The notes beneath the pieces are model-generated. The model ran no database searches and was not told where the DNA came from. It saw only the letters and a list, made by a program, of their open reading frames with translations. A program made the position numbers and the translations under genes. A stretch of DNA of 64,000 nt, taken from positions 62,001-126,000 of the forward strand of contig SRSI01000004.1 of NCBI GenBank assembly GCA_005656395.1. The letters run 5' to 3'. The stretch comes from Strongyloides papillosus. Lineage: Eukaryota > Nematoda > Chromadorea > Rhabditida > Strongyloididae. Below, piece by piece: positions 52,216-63,949 of this stretch (positions within the stretch are counted from its first letter, which is position 1; each line of letters begins with the position of its first letter).

Positions 52216-55200
52216 AAAGTTGTTTTACAAAAATCGCAAAAAATGTTTTTAGACAAAAATGTATTATGTATAAAGGATATCTCATGTATAGTAATAACGG
52301 ATGTAAATTATGAATAAAATTTTTTATTTATTTATTATTATTAACACTTTCTTTATTTTTGCTTACTTTATATAATTTTTAAATTTATTGAACTAGAATT
52401 CTTCTTTTTAAAACTTATTTTTTGTATTTAAAATTAAACTTAACTAATAATTATTTATTTATGCTAGAGAAGTATTACATAAAGTAGTTATCAAATAATA
52501 AAGGAAATATAACATTGTGGATTTTTAAATTTTTCTCTTAACAAAGCAACATTATTAATATTGTCAATTTTTTACATATTTTAATAATTGGTTAAAACTA
52601 CTTATAAATGTTAAAACTTTAAAATGCCTAAATATGGTGTTTTTTAATGTTGGCTTCCAAAATTTCTAGCCACTTAAATCATGGTATTTGTATATAATAA
52701 ACAGCAACATTTAAGAATCCAATTATATTATATTGAGGAAAATATGCTGTAAAAACATTTTTTTGATTTTTTTATTTATTTTAATAAAAATATATATAAC
52801 TTTGGATTTTCTATCCGATGATAGTCATATTACTCCATCCTCAAACCCCGTTCTTGAGATACTCTTAATAATATATATCAAGGAACCAAGAAAGGACATC
52901 GACTACTAGTCTGCCAAATAACTATTTTAATCTAGAAGTTTTTAAGAACATTTATTCTGAATGCCAATTTAGCCTGAACAATAATTTATAAAATTTAAAA
53001 TGCTATTCTATAAATATCGTGAATTTTCAAATACACTGTTTTGTGACTCAAATTTCAAACTTCAAAATGGACTTTCTTCAGTTCGAACTAAAGTTATAAA
53101 TGTATAAAAGATTCAAACTACAGACGTCTTTGCTTTACATTTTAAGCATAATTACAATAAAATTGAAAACATTTTGAATATAAGTTTCCCTCTTTCATGT
53201 GTTTCGAAAATTTAAAAAAAAATCGAAATTTTGTGTTTACTAGAAAATAGGTACGCTAAAATGTTAAAATCTTATTTTGCTTTGTTTACAGCTTTTGTTT
53301 AGGAGAATGTTCTCTATCGAATGGTATATGTATATAACGTTTATCTGACTATCTCTTATCAAGGAATAAGTAATTATATTTCATAAATACTTTTAATTAA
53401 AAAAAAAACTAGAAGATGATGATATTTACAAGTAATTTCAAAAACTGTAATGTAAAGCTATCTAACGGACATTTGAGACATTAACACTAAGTTTATCTTT
53501 TTGCGTTCTTGAGATAGCGACAAATAGTAGCAATTTTGAAAATTTTCTAACACAGCAACATAATTCCAAAGTATACGTAGTCTGTCCCAAAGGTAATGAG
53601 AATGATCATGTTGTGTTCCTCATAAGCACTGAGTTGAAAAAGCTGATGATAGGGTTTTCTAGAGGAAATTCTTCTCTAAAAGATGGCATATTTCTCATTT
53701 GAATCTAGGTCCTACGAAACCTTGTACGTTAAGAAACTGTAGTTATGTTTTGCATCTTCGGTCACGGCAAAAATATCATTTATTTCAAAACCAAAATTTT
53801 TAATCTTTTTAACAATAAACAACTAAAATAGTGTCGAACAATGTTAAGCAGTTAACTTTTGTGCAAAACAATAGAAAAAATACTATAGAAACTTTGAAAA
53901 TGCGAAAAAAAAACGAATAAAGAAAAATTTTTCATCGTCAGCCCAAAATTCTTGTTTTATAAACTGTTTATAAAACTCGTTGAGGCCGATTGTAAAGTTT
54001 TTAAACTTCCAAAATAGTGTTCTTTTAGATGATTTTTGAATTTTAAATAGTAAAAAGAAGTTATCTAGTGCTTATTGAAACAATAAAAGCATGAGGTAAA
54101 GTAGGAATAATTGTCAAAGATAAAAATTCTCTAACGGGCAATGATTAGTGACTTAACAATGTATAATTGTGATAGTTGGCATGTAGGTTTATATCTTTAA
54201 TGTCTTGTTTTTACTTTTTGAAATCTTCTTCCTTCCTAGAAGAATGATATTTTTGTGCATGACGAGAGCGCAAAATATGGCTACACTTTATTAAGGTACT
54301 AGTTTTTGTATGACTCAGATTCAAATGGAAAATATGCCACTTTTTAGACAAGAATTTCCTTACAAAACCCTATCCTTGCCTTTTTAACTCAGTGCTTGTG
54401 AGGTCCACAACATGATCATTCTCATTACTTTTGAGATAGACCATGTATGTATTAAAATTGTTGTTAAATTGCTCCAGAGCTTTTATTAAAGAAATTGCCA
54501 TTTTCGGCAAATTTAACTTCAATTTTCTTTACTTTGGAGTGATTGTTCTAGAATTTTTTTAATATTTCTGTATAGCATATTTGATTCAACCTATATGCAA
54601 AATTTTAGAGTTAGATTCTGAATTCTGAGGGGTGAAAAGTGTTAACAGTAGATTTATTTTGCACACTTAACAAATAGATATAACAGTATTTAAAAAATTC
54701 AATTTACAATGGAAATACATACATCTTTTAGAATAAAATATTTTATTTCTATATTTAAACAGTAAATGTTTTGCGATGATTTTCAAATATAACTAATTTA
54801 TAAATAAAATAAATTCAATAGTTTATAGATTGTAATATTATGTTAAATGGAGTTTGTAAATAACTCGATATATCCCTTTAATCATTTAAAGGCAAGATTA
54901 ATGTTAATAATCTTTAAAGGGAGTATAAAGTTTTCTTTTGAAATTGGATTAATAATAATTTTTTGAAAACCTGTGAGATTTTTATTGTAATTTCATAAGT
55001 GCCAAATAAATTTCAAGCTACCGTTTTATTTTATGTGTAATTAATTTTCGGAAAAAAATAATACCAAAAGTACTTTAAAAAATTTCCCTGCAAATAATAT
55101 TTCAAATTTGAAATATTAAATTAGACATACAATTACTGAATGACAATGTCAAATACATTTATTTAATAATTATATCCATTCAGTTGCTTGGAATTTTTAA

Positions 55201-55304
55201 CCATAGTAAAAAACTTTAGACTAATATTTTGTTATTTTTTAGTACAATGCAAATAAATTGCAATATAAAAATACCAACAATTTCTAATTGCATGTTGATA
55301 ATAG
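52216..55304. other. Intergenic region with a large inverted repeat
   Basis: About 3.1 kb. The central part (52850-54650) is less AT-rich than ordinary intergenic DNA and contains the inverted repeat listed separately. No open frame of useful length was found. It is probably transposon-derived. Confidence 0.5.
53555..54470. mobile_element. Inverted-repeat (foldback) structure, arms about 190 bp
   Basis: The left arm (about 53555-53740) is the reverse complement of the right arm (about 54270-54470). An exact 18-base match, GAGAATGATCATGTTGTG (left) against CACAACATGATCATTCTC (right), lies inside a longer diverged match. That match includes AGCACTGAGTT, GATAGGGTTTT and GGAAATTCTT on the left and their complements on the right. 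The spacer is about 530 bp without a long open frame. The true ends are unclear; similarity fades outside these arms. Confidence 0.7.
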
Positions 55305-56521
55305 ATGATATCTACTATTAGAAATAGTATATTTTTAATTTTTCTAATCTTACTCAGAAATGTAAGTTCCCAAATTTAAATGTTATTTTCTAGTTTATTA
55401 AAGGAAAATATAGGGAACATCTTCTTCAAAAAAGAAGCGCAATCGATCCAAGCCAATATGAGTCAGATTTATGGATAAAATGGTGTATAGAGAATATAAC
55501 AGAGAGTAATGTAAATGTCGATAACATAAAGAAAGCTCTCGATATGATTGAATTTATGTCATGCTTGGTATTTATATATAAAAAAAATTGTCCCAAAAAT
55601 CTGAATAAGCAACTTCTTATTTTTCAAGATAATACAACAAATAACGTTACAAGTTTTGAATTTGATCCAGAAAAAACTCCTATATCAAAACCTTATGAAA
55701 TGAAAATTGAAAAAGAATGTAATAAAAGTCCTGGTTGTATAGTAAAAAAAATGCTTTTATATTTAGGGCTAATATTAACTCACAGAAGACCAGATAGAGA
55801 TCAGTATATTCAAGTAAATACGAGTAATGTTAATACAAATTTCCTTGGTGAATTTAACACTATTGAATATGCAGTTTATGATGATGTTAAATACGATTAT
55901 GGCTCAATTATGCATATTCGAAATTCTTATATGAGTAATAATTCAAAATTTGTTTTTACAATTGATCAAAGCGGTTATGAATCCATGGTAGGGCAAGAAT
56001 ATTGGCTAAGTTTTACAGATATCAAACTATTGAACAAACGATATTGTGATCATCATTGTAATTCAGTTGGAAATTACAACCGTATTTCATGTAAAAACGG
56101 TGGGATTTTAAGTAGTTATTCATGTAACAGCTGTATTTGTCCTAATATGTTTGCTAGTGACATGTATTGTAGTGACTTAGAGCCATCCGATTCTTCGTGT
56201 CCTAAGAAATTATTAAATGCTACAAATGACGAAAAAACATTAATTTTTGAATCAAAGTATACATGTAATGTTAAAATTGAAGCAAGTTCTGGAAAACGTA
56301 TTAAAATAAATATTTTAAAGGCACGTCTTCCATCGCATTATCCATGTTTTGAAAGACTTGGATTAGAAATCAAATATCGTAAAGATAAAACTGTTACTGG
56401 ACTATGTTTATGTCTTTTAGTTGAAGATATTGAAATAGAATCAGAAGATGAAGTTGTCCTTATACAATATAATGGAAATTTAAGAGGTCACATGGCGTAT
56501 ATAATATATCATGAAATATAG
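55305..56521 (+). CDS. Astacin-family protein (EGF-like, CUB-like) lacking the zinc site
   Basis: Two exons, 55305-55361 and 55394-56521, with a 32-nt intron; 394 aa. Exon 1 is a signal peptide (MISTIRNSIFLIFLILLRN). A very short pro-region with Q-K-R-S-A precedes the protease-like domain (about 36-225), which keeps the family's cysteines and the tail of the active-site helix, R-P-D-R-D-Q-Y-I. The expected HExxHxxGxxHE is replaced by K-K-M-L-L-Y-L-G-L-I-L-T, so all three zinc histidines and the catalytic Glu are gone. The Met-turn S-I-M-H-Y reads S-I-M-H-I. An EGF-like segment (C-K-N-G-G...C-I-C-P, about 225-270) and a CUB-like C-terminus follow. Strongyloides has a large expansion of secreted astacins. 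This looks like an intact, secreted pseudoprotease rather than a decayed gene, as the frame is open throughout. Confidence 0.85.
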
Positions 56522-57253
56522 TAAATTTTACTGATTATTTATTTGTCTTTATTACATTATAATTTCATTCTAAAAATAATTAGAAACATTGATATGCTAC
56601 GTATTTTTAGAAATTATACCATTTTAAAAACAATAAATCATAGACTATATTTATTAAGAATTAATATAAAGAACATTATTATATTAAAATATACCATCCA
56701 TATTTTTCGTGTATTCAACATACTATTAAATATGTTACTCACTTTTATAAGAATAATTATAAAAAAAATATTGTAATAAGTTTAAACCTTTATATGTAAT
56801 AAGATATTATTTATAGTTTTTGCTAAATTCTTTCATCTGTTCAAGTTAAATTAATTAAATTAATAATTTAAATGTAAAATAAAATGAAATTACTATAATA
56901 AAAACCTACGTCATGGTGACATGACGCTTTTAATATCAATGAAATTAAATTTTTGTAATGGTAGAATTTCCAAACGAATTTATATAAATGATACTTCACA
57001 GAATCCTTGAAATAAGTGTTAATTGTTTGGAATTTTGCACAAAATAGATTGATAAGTAAAAGTATTTTTCTAAATAAGGTACTGAGAGAATATGACTAGT
57101 TATTATAAAATTTTTTTAACGTAGAATATTAAATTTCTTTAATACAAATTATAAATTAATAAATAAAATTAATTTTAAGAAAAATTAATAAATAACTCAA
57201 AACTTATTATATTTTATGATAAAAATTTATTTTATTAAATTACCCAATATGTA

Positions 57254-58142
57254 CTAGATTGTCGCATAAGTTCTGTCGCTTTTTTAACTTTAAAACTTAG
57301 AACGCTATAATTTTTATAGGAAAATTGTATAATTTGCATCATATTATCCATTATAATTCCTAACTTATTCTATTTAGTAAACACCTTATCAACTCCAGAT
57401 GTAAAGAATTTTTTAATCTTATTAAACAAAGTTTCAAAAAAAATCAATATTTACTTTATCAACTTTATTGAAGCTTCTACAATTTAAAAAGTTATGTAAA
57501 GGCAGAAGTAGGTAGTAGTTAGAGGAAGACAGACTTGCAGAGTATGCTATGTGAGAAAGGACTTTAAAGCTTCTCTAATTCATGTTTTTTTCGAGTCTTA
57601 GAAATCATATGTTTCTATACGAAAAACAACTTTTTCATCATTTTTAATATTCCTTCATTTTTTAAAAATTATCTTGTTAATTCTGATAACCTATTACATT
57701 ATAGGTCATAAAAAATAGTTTGTGTATAATAGAATCTCAAAAATCTTCATTAGAAGTTGAAGCCTTACAAATTCTTGCTTCATTTTCAAGACCCACTTCT
57801 TTATCTCGAAGTTTTGAGAACAATCTTCGAACCATTTTATCATCTATTACATCTCCCCCCCCCCAATGCTCCACATAAAGTTTCAGAAATATTAGTTGTC
57901 TTATGTCCTGGTTGAAGCTCTTAGAAAATACATTGTCTAAAATAACTTCTGACCACATCCATGTTTAGCAAAAAAAAATGTAGCACAGATAGTGTGAAAA
58001 ATTGTAATTATGCGAATTATAAAGTTAAGAAGTGGTACTATCTAATTATTAAAATAGCTTAATTTTATATCAATTGTAATTATATTTTTTTGATGATTAA
58101 AAATGACCGTTAAAATACGACAGAACTTTTGCGACAACCTAA
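57254..58142 (-). mobile_element. Decayed mariner-like transposon
   Basis: About 0.89 kb bounded by inverted repeats: left 57255-57279 (tagattgtcgcataagttctgtcgc) and right about 58118-58142 (complement ttaggttgtcgcaaaagttctgtcg). These differ at only a few positions and resemble mariner ends (TTAGGTTGxC..ATAAGTTC). Read on the minus strand, 57958-57737 encodes a 73-residue fragment with a helix-turn-helix-like DNA-binding region: D-K-M-V-R-R-L-F-S-K-L-R-D, then G-L-E-N-E-A-R, close to the (R/Q)WFxKFRxGDxxLENExR signature of mariner transposase N-termini. Full mariners are about 1.3 kb, so the catalytic half is deleted or decayed. A run of ten C (57855-57864) interrupts the fragment. Confidence 0.8.
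57737..57958 (-). pseudogene. Mariner transposase N-terminal fragment
   Basis: A 73-codon open frame inside the mariner-like element. It retains only the N-terminal DNA-binding signature (LFSKLRDKEVGLENEAR) and then stops. No DD34D catalytic motifs are present in continuous frame. The ten-base G run (on the coding strand) falls where mariners normally read a variable Ala/Gly-rich loop and may have shifted the frame. It cannot encode an active transposase. Confidence 0.7.
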
Positions 58143-58163
58143 TATAAAGTGATATTGAAAAAA

Positions 58164-58188
58164 ACAACAGGACTTATGTAACAACCTA
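58164..58188 (-). repeat. Second, different mariner-like terminal repeat
   Basis: The minus strand reads ttaggttgttacataagtcctg, again a mariner-type end but differing from the neighbouring element (gttac for gtcgc, cctg for tctg). It lies 21 bp beyond that element's right end in the same orientation. Its partner end was not found in this window. Confidence 0.55.
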
Positions 58189-58841
58189 ATGGTTAGATTA
58201 ATTAAGATAATAATAGTCACTTAATAAATAAAACCATATATATAGCTTTACCTGCCAGTGTATACAATATCTACACATTAATTTCAATTTTTTTTTTAAA
58301 GAATTTAAATATAATTATTATATTATAAATAAGTTTATCTTACGATGAAAAAAATATAAAAGAAATAACATTACCTTTAGCACAACATTCGATAAAACTT
58401 AAACAATTATTGGAATAAATAGTCAAAAAAGTGTGTTTTCATCAAATTTTAAGGGCAACACCATTTTAAAAGAATTAAGATCAAAATTGGTTTATCTATT
58501 TTCAAAAATGCTTTTTTGCATAATTTTGTCATTAAGGTAGTTTTTATAAAATTTAGTTGTTTAAAAAAATGTCTCCTACAACACATTCTGAAAAGTTAAA
58601 ATATGAAAAAATTGTTAAACATGTTATTGTAAAAGTTGATTAAAAATGGAAAAATCATAGATTGTATGATGAAGACTACTATTTTTCAATTAAAAACTTT
58701 ATTATATTATATATATTTATAATATTAATTATGAAACTTTCTTTGCTTCATAAAGCCATCTGTCAAAAATTAAAAAGTCATATAATAACAATAATGAAAT
58801 ATGTGTCACTTTTGTAATATTGATTGAACTATTTAAAAGGA

Positions 58842-61800
58842 TTATGTACTTATTTCAGTATTTGGAATGCATTGTATTAAAAAGAGCATAAAAGTGTTGT
58901 AGGCATTAAATACTGACATTACAGCTACTTCAATTTGTTGATCACCCCTTAATGATGGGACCATTTCAATTATGCTGGGGAACATGTTAGCAACATTCTG
59001 CAATAACTCTTTTGGCACATTGTTTGATTTTTCAATTAAACCATGGATAAGGCTTGTCATCGCTTGGAGAACTGATAGTAATTCAATATGTCTCATTCTT
59101 TGCATTGGTAATCTTCCATTTCTCCTATTATCTTTAGCATATTCCTGTAAAATCTAGATAAGGAAAAATTTTTTAGTTAAATATATAAATTTTATTTAAA
59201 TTACTTACTTCTTTACATTTTTTCATAAGTGAAGTTACAGCATTTAAACCAAATTCAGATCTTTTTAAAACTTGTGATGGCGTATTTTTTGATGGTGATT
59301 TTATGTTACATGTTGATAACAATGCATCAAAACAAACTTTTGACAAATCAGCCCGTTGCAAACAAGTATCTAAAGCTATAATTATTATTCAATCAGAAGA
59401 AATAGGAAAAAATAAATAAATAGACGGGAATGAGAATTAGATAAAAAAAATTTGAAACATACCAAATAAATCACTTGTTTCGACAGACGAAATTGTTCCT
59501 CTATTTAAAATAGTAATAATCTTTTCTAAAAATGACTGTGGAAGATGATCTGCATATGTTAATATTTCAATTCGAATAAATTCAATAAATTGACAATCTA
59601 TATACTCGTGACGTTTTCTTTCATCAACAGTTAAAGGACTAGTTGATTTACTTGTAGTAAATAAAAAATTTTCAATACAGGAAGGCATTAAAATCCAAAA
59701 ATCTTTGAAATGATCGGGGTTTTTATATGCTATGGGTAGTGTTACTTTAATAACGTTAAATAAATACTGAACAGCCATTTGCCATGTATTTTGACTGGGA
59801 CAATTATATTTCAATTCTAATGGCCTTTTAAGTGTTTTCAAAATATCGTTGATAACTAATTTCTTTGTTACTTCCGGATTGTCAATGGAATGAATATAAA
59901 AATCTATTGATATTTTTAAGGCCGCCTCAGCAAATTTAGTCATTTGTGGGATAGCTATTCCTTTAACTAATGGTTTATCATTTGAACCTAAAGGTACTTT
60001 AGGTGGATCACATGAAAAAGAGGCATATGTTAGTAGAACTCCTAATGCTTCTGGCATGATTAATCTCAATGACGATTGATAATTGATACATTCTCTACCG
60101 AAAATTGTAATAAAATTTAGTGCAGCTTGCTGCATAGCAGGTAATTCACAATTATAAGCAGGGACAACAAATGGTAATTGATCAACTGTAACAGGTAATG
60201 TTGTTATTTGAACAAAACGTTCGAAAAATTGATTTTTTATAAATATATCTGGTTTAAGGTACTTTGTTAAATGTTCGAACAATATTATTAAGATTTGAAT
60301 GAATATGGTTAACTGTTTTTGACCTATTATATATGTAATAACAGTTTTTTCTGTTATATCATTTAATTCGCCAATTTCCCTCATCATTTCTACTGCACAA
60401 TCCCAACATGGTATGAGTAATTTATCAGGTAACATTTTACTTGTTTCATTATTAATAACACTATCTGTATTTTGTGGAACACCTTTTGCAGTAATTAATT
60501 CGTAAAATGATTTAAAACCGCTCATTGATATTTCTAAATTGTCTATAATACATGCATTTCTAATAGCATTTAGAACATCTTTCCATATTTTATCAAAATT
60601 ATTTACCCTTTCAATAGTATTTCTTTGTGCAATAATTATTTTTGTTACACCATGTAACATTTGTACTGTTGTCTCTGCCCATTGTTTATATTCAGTATTT
60701 CTTGAATGATGAACAAGTATGTTAGGATCATTCTCAACTCCTGCTGTTTTTTCAGCAACTTTCGTTGCTTGGCTTGTTTTTTCTTCTATACTATTAATTA
60801 ATGGTAGTACGACTTTCGTCAATAGGTGCTGCCACGTCTCCAAGTCTAATTGAAAATTATTTGAAGACATTGTATGGATAATCGTTTGACAAGCACTTTT
60901 TCTAATAGGTGGCCTTGAATCAATTGCCAAACTAATTATTCCATCAAACAATACCAACCAGAATTGTTTTTTTTCATTAATACTAAGATGGGTATATTTA
61001 ATATTCATAAAATCTGCAATTGTCCACAGTTGTTCTAGTGAAGCTAATGAAATATTTAGTTCGTGTTTTTGTTCACCAAATTTAGATAAAATTTTGATTA
61101 AAGTAACCATACATTCGTATGGAAGTTTTTGTATATGATCTTTGACAAGTAAACTAATCATTGAATAACCATCTTTGATAATATTATGATCAGACATTTT
61201 ATGATCACCTTCAACAATACACCATGGAATATTTAGTAATGTTGGCCATATTTGGGAAGTAAAATCGTCACCATTCGAATGTAATATTTGAATTAAGCAA
61301 TCTATTTGCCTTTTACGAACTGATACATAATCACTTTTAGATAAATTTGTTAAAGGAATTAAAATAAGTGATTCAATTCTTGATTTGTTTTCGCTTTTTA
61401 AGTGTATTTTTAAACTACTTGTTACTAACATAGTTATTGATATGGTACCCCATTCACGAAGGATGGCTTGAGGATGTGTTACAACATCATTTAAATGTCC
61501 TGTTACAAGTTTCCAATAAATTTCAAGTCTATTGACATTTACTAGAGCAGTTTGCAAAAGTTTTGCGACCGGGAAGTAAGAGGAATCTTTACTTCCATTT
61601 TGTGATACTGTCATGGATTCACCCGATAAACTAATAAGAGCGCTAATTATATGAAGTAACTGAACGTCATCAAAATTTTGTGTTTCATTAAACATTTTAC
61701 ATAATATATCACTGATTGTCCGTATTTCATTTAGAACGGCTGTCGTTAAAACAGGATTGGTGGATAAATTTGTGGTTGATGGTGTGCTGTTTGATTGAAG

Positions 61801-63949
61801 TGCCTCTCCAGAATCAGCTGAAGTTTTAAAATGACCATTGGGTATTGGTTTCATTCCCAATATCCATACTAAATGTTGAACTGATTTTAAAAAAATATAC
61901 CATGATTCTAGAAAATCTTTTCCGTTATCTCTTCCAACAGAGAGGAGAGTTTTTGTTGCTAAAATGTTTTTAGATGTTAACATAACTTGATAATTGCTAA
62001 CAAACGAAGGCATATTTGGGAATGGACAAACACTTCCTACAGCCATAACTTGTGTTGTTAAACTTTTATCAGTTATCATTTCAAAATCATTTTCTGATAC
62101 CTCATTATCATTATTTTGATTTCCTCCGGGTATGTCAACAAATAAATCAAAATATTTTAAAGGTAATGATACTCTACATAGACTTTTAATTAACTCATGT
62201 TTTGTATCATCACATTTTAGTTTACATGCAGCTATAATAAGGACAGAAAGATTATTTAACATGGCTTCTGTAATTGAATCATCAACGCTACATTCTAATA
62301 AAAGTATTACAATCTCCAAAATAGGTTTATATGAGCTTCTAAAAAGTGTATTTGATAGAACATCACTGGAAACATTATTCACAGCCTTGTCATCTTCGAA
62401 AGCAGCATATAATGATTGAACAAAATCAAATACACAGAAATATAGTAGTGAATGAATGTAACCATAAGGAAGAGGTATACAATCGTGTTTGTCCAATGAA
62501 TCTAATAAAATTGATCTCTTGGTAGATATATTTTCATGCAATGCAATACCGCATCCTTTTATTATAAAACCACTTTGTCCTAGAGACGTTGAATTATCAT
62601 GTATCTCGTCTTCATTATAATTAGATGCAAAATCAGGATTCGTAAAAACAGAAAAAGCAAAACTACATAATGAATTTGAGATTGCTTTTATAACTTTATT
62701 TGTCTCTTTCTGTTCAATACTTGTTGCGGCACATTTGAGTATATCCGGTTGTGATAATATTCTATGTAAAACTTCTAAAGCAATACCTGATTGCCATAGT
62801 TTATCGGATTGAAGATATTTAATGAGGACTGATATAAAAATATTACATTCTGTATGTAACAGACTATAATAGTAGGTTATTAAAACATTAACAATTCTCA
62901 TTAATCTAACTATATTTGGAAATAAATGTTTAGCCATTGAATTTGTAAATTGTGCACTAACAGATGATTGAAGTGAAAGTGTTGTTGGTGAATAAATATT
63001 TGAAATATTTAAAGATTTTGATGTATAATTTGACGAAAATCCTTTTAAAATTAATGGTACTACTTTTGATTTTATCAAATCTACATATTCAATATGTTTG
63101 AAAAATATTGATGGATAATTCTTGAGTATCATTTCAAGCAACTCTAGTCCTAATGTTAGTGTCATATCCTTAATTCCAACTAACCATTCTACCTTTTCAT
63201 TATTAAGTAAGTGACACAAATCTTTTAATAATAAATATCCATCAGCAGCACAAGGACGTAAGGATAATGGTACATTTTTTGATGTTCTATTATAATGTGT
63301 TGAGAGAACTGAAAGATCTCCTGATTTTACACCATCCTCCTGAATGACTCTTTCAAAGACACAACTAAATAATTGTCTAATTACTGCTGAGGCAGCATTA
63401 ATTACAGCAGCATCTTTGTGAAAATTAAGGCGTAATGCAAGACAGATACATTTGGCCAATGATGGTCCAGTTACGAGAAGTTCAGTACTAACGAATGGTG
63501 TTATAGTTTGTAAAACACGTATTTCTTCACATTCTGATTCTATTAAATTACACAATTCATTAACAATACTTGGAGCTGACGACTAAAAATTGAATAATTT
63601 TTAAGTAACATATATACAATGATAATGTAAAACTTACAGCATTAACAATTCTATACTGAAGCATTCGTTGTAATGATTGTAAAGCTATTTGAGCAAGTCG
63701 AGAATTTTTACTGGAACAAGCATATAATATGGGTTGTAAAATATCATTTGAAGAATTCTTTAAATTTCCCACTAAATTATCAACGGATGATACACTACTA
63801 ATGTTTCTAACTTTTACAAGACAATTTTCAGCAGCCTCCTTCACATTATTGTATTTTTTTTTAGCTTCGGTAGATAATAATCTCAAATCAGATAATAAAA
63901 AATCTATTAACTGTTTTGGATCTGCAATACCATTTGTATTACTTGACAT
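58842..63949 (-). CDS. mon-2: MON2 homologue (Arf-GEF-related Golgi/endosome scaffold)
   Basis: Four exons: 63949-63638, 63582-59463, 59375-59209 and 59153-58842; 1636 aa (human about 1717). Introns are 55, 87 and 55 nt. The N-terminus has the DCB-like region, LLSDLRLLSTEAKKKYNNVKEAAE, matching human MON2. Later matches include DGYLLLKDLCHLLN and MLTSKNI. TLQHLVWILG-type S-V-Q-H-L-V-W-I-L-G-M-K-P, VDPRPAVRKSA-type D-S-R-P-P-I-R-K-S-A, and I-L-V-H-H-S-R-N-T-E-Y-K-Q-W-A-E-T also match. The last exon carries R-R-N-G-R-L-P-x-Q. There is no Sec7 domain, as expected. MON2 is a peripheral membrane protein of the trans-Golgi/early endosome that works with the Dop1/Neo1-type flippase in retrieval to the Golgi. 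The gene is complete; the window ends 51 bases upstream of its start. Confidence 0.96.

Larger units (their letters stand above)
56522..58841. other. Intergenic region with mariner remnants
   Basis: About 2.3 kb between the astacin-like gene (+) and MON2 (-), which converge here. It contains the mariner-like element (57254-58142), a second mariner-like end (58164-58188) and a hairpin at 56909-56926. The 77-codon frame at 56543-56776 directly after the astacin stop is low complexity and not supported. Confidence 0.5.

Noticed and set aside
56543..56776. A 77-codon frame just after the astacin-like gene
   Set aside because: Almost entirely Ile, Leu, Asn, Lys and Arg codons, as expected for translated AT-rich DNA; no motif.
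62132..62419. 95-codon plus-strand frame inside MON2
   Set aside because: Antisense shadow of a well-conserved coding exon.
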